Part shown: positions 63,551 to 64,000 of the stretch, one piece after another | Layout: each line of letters starts with the position of its first letter | How positions within the stretch are numbered: position 1 is the stretch's first letter | Source: Sphingobium sp. CCH11-B1 | Lineage (GTDB): Bacteria; Pseudomonadota; Alphaproteobacteria; Sphingomonadales; Sphingomonadaceae | NCBI RefSeq assembly: GCF_001556865.1 | Contig: NZ_LSJY01000169.1 | Coordinates: forward strand, 67,519 to 131,518 | Length of the DNA: 64,000 nt | Reading direction: 5' to 3' | The notes under the pieces: generated by a model | Told to the model about the DNA's origin: nothing | The model's input: only the letters and a program-made list of their open reading frames with translations | Database searches by the model: none | Program-made: the position numbers and the translations under genes

Positions 63551-64000
63551 TATGATCGACACGATGCGCGGCCTCGGACTCAAGGGCATGGCGGCGGCGT
63601 TCGACGAGGCGGTCACCACCGGCCTCCAGCGCAAGCGCACCACCATGGAGATACTGACCGACCTGCTCCGTGCTGAGGCGACCCACCGGGATGCAGCCTC
63701 CATCCGCTATCGGATGACGGCTGCGAGGCTGCCCGTGGTGAAGGACCTGGAGCGGTTCAGCTTCGAGGGCACACCGATCAATGAGGAGATGATCCGCTCC
63801 CTTCACGATGGCTCCTTCCTCCCGCCTCGCCGCAATATCGTGCTGGTCGGCGGCACGGGGACAGGCAAGACCCACCTCGCCATCGCGATCACCGCCAATG
63901 TCGTGCGAAGGGGCGCTCGCGCCCGCTACTTCAACACCGTCGATCTGGTGACACGCCTCGAAGAGGAGACCCGGATCGGCAAAGGCGGGACCCTGGCGGC
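63537..64000 (+). CDS. istB: IS21 helper ATPase IstB (3' end beyond the window)
   Basis: The frame starts with ATG at 63537, overlapping istA by 14 bases (63552 is an alternative), and runs to the window edge. It reads R-G-L-G-L-K-G-M-A near the start and has the Walker A G-G-T-G-T-G-K-T-H, the IstB signature. IstB is the AAA+ helper that directs target choice by IstA. Confidence 0.93.
   Translation, partial: MQRHDMIDTMRGLGLKGMAAAFDEAVTTGLQRKRTTMEILTDLLRAEATHRDAASIRYRMTAARLPVVKDLERFSFEGTPINEEMIRSLHDGSFLPPRRNIVLVGGTGTGKTHLAIAITANVVRRGARARYFNTVDLVTRLEEETRIGKGGTLA

Larger units (their letters stand above)
61933..64000 (+). mobile_element. IS21-family element (right end beyond the window)
   Basis: The left end shows two related terminal repeats, TGCAATAGGCACCCC at about 61933 and TGCAAAAAGGACCCC at about 61967, the multiple-repeat end structure typical of IS21. 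istA and istB follow in order. The right end lies outside. Confidence 0.85.

Noticed and set aside
1..64000. CRISPR array, tRNA or rRNA genes
   Set aside because: The repeats on the left are protein-coding RTX/cadherin repeats in frame, not spaced direct repeats. No tRNA cloverleaf or rRNA sequence was recognised, though I could not run a dedicated search.

Overview
The window is GC-rich DNA from an alphaproteobacterium. The protein types and the two insertion sequences suggest a sphingomonad-like organism; this is an inference from gene content, as no rRNA or tRNA is present. Both edges cut genes: a giant RTX gene runs off the left edge and an IS21-type istB runs off the right edge.

Positions 1-28389 (minus strand) hold an RTX locus. 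A single reading frame, open from 26912 to the left edge (8,970 codons so far), encodes a secreted calcium-binding protein. It starts with a PIN-like nuclease domain and a glycine-rich hydrophobic segment. A Ca-loop module, long RTX arrays, three nidogen-like domains and many tandem cadherin-like/Ig-like domains follow. Upstream and translationally coupled lie a 160-codon gene of unknown function and a 332-codon relic that duplicates the giant protein's Ca-loop module. The layout looks like exchange of an N-terminal toxin cassette. Across a divergent AT-rich intergenic region (28390-28730), a HlyC-type toxin acyltransferase gene (28731-29330) faces the other way.

Positions 29526-40883 (plus strand) form the most interesting unit, a tightly packed six-gene operon. 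In order it encodes a bacterial gasdermin, a trypsin-like protease, a second trypsin-like protease with a C-terminal P-loop-like region, a STAND-type NTPase, a two-domain peptidoglycan hydrolase, and a trypsin-like protease fused to a two-HKD phospholipase D. The first four genes resemble known bacterial gasdermin anti-phage operons, in which proteolysis frees a pore-forming gasdermin. The coupled wall hydrolase and protease-phospholipase would extend this to attack on peptidoglycan and lipids. Three further genes (41083-47099: unknown, PLD-like, unknown) continue the apparent defence island.

Positions 47100-57500 are ordinary accessory chromosome: a decayed response regulator, small secreted proteins and lipoproteins, an MFS transporter, membrane proteins, an alpha/beta hydrolase, an intact IS1182-like element with a 4-bp target duplication, a GFA-family protein and an SDR. 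Short intergenic repeats recur here.

Positions 57711-61379 form an NAD-salvage cluster: pncB and an NrtR-like regulator on the minus strand, and divergent pncA plus a coupled radical-SAM gene. The right end is an IS21-family element (from about 61933) abutting a 5'-truncated winged-helix regulator gene.
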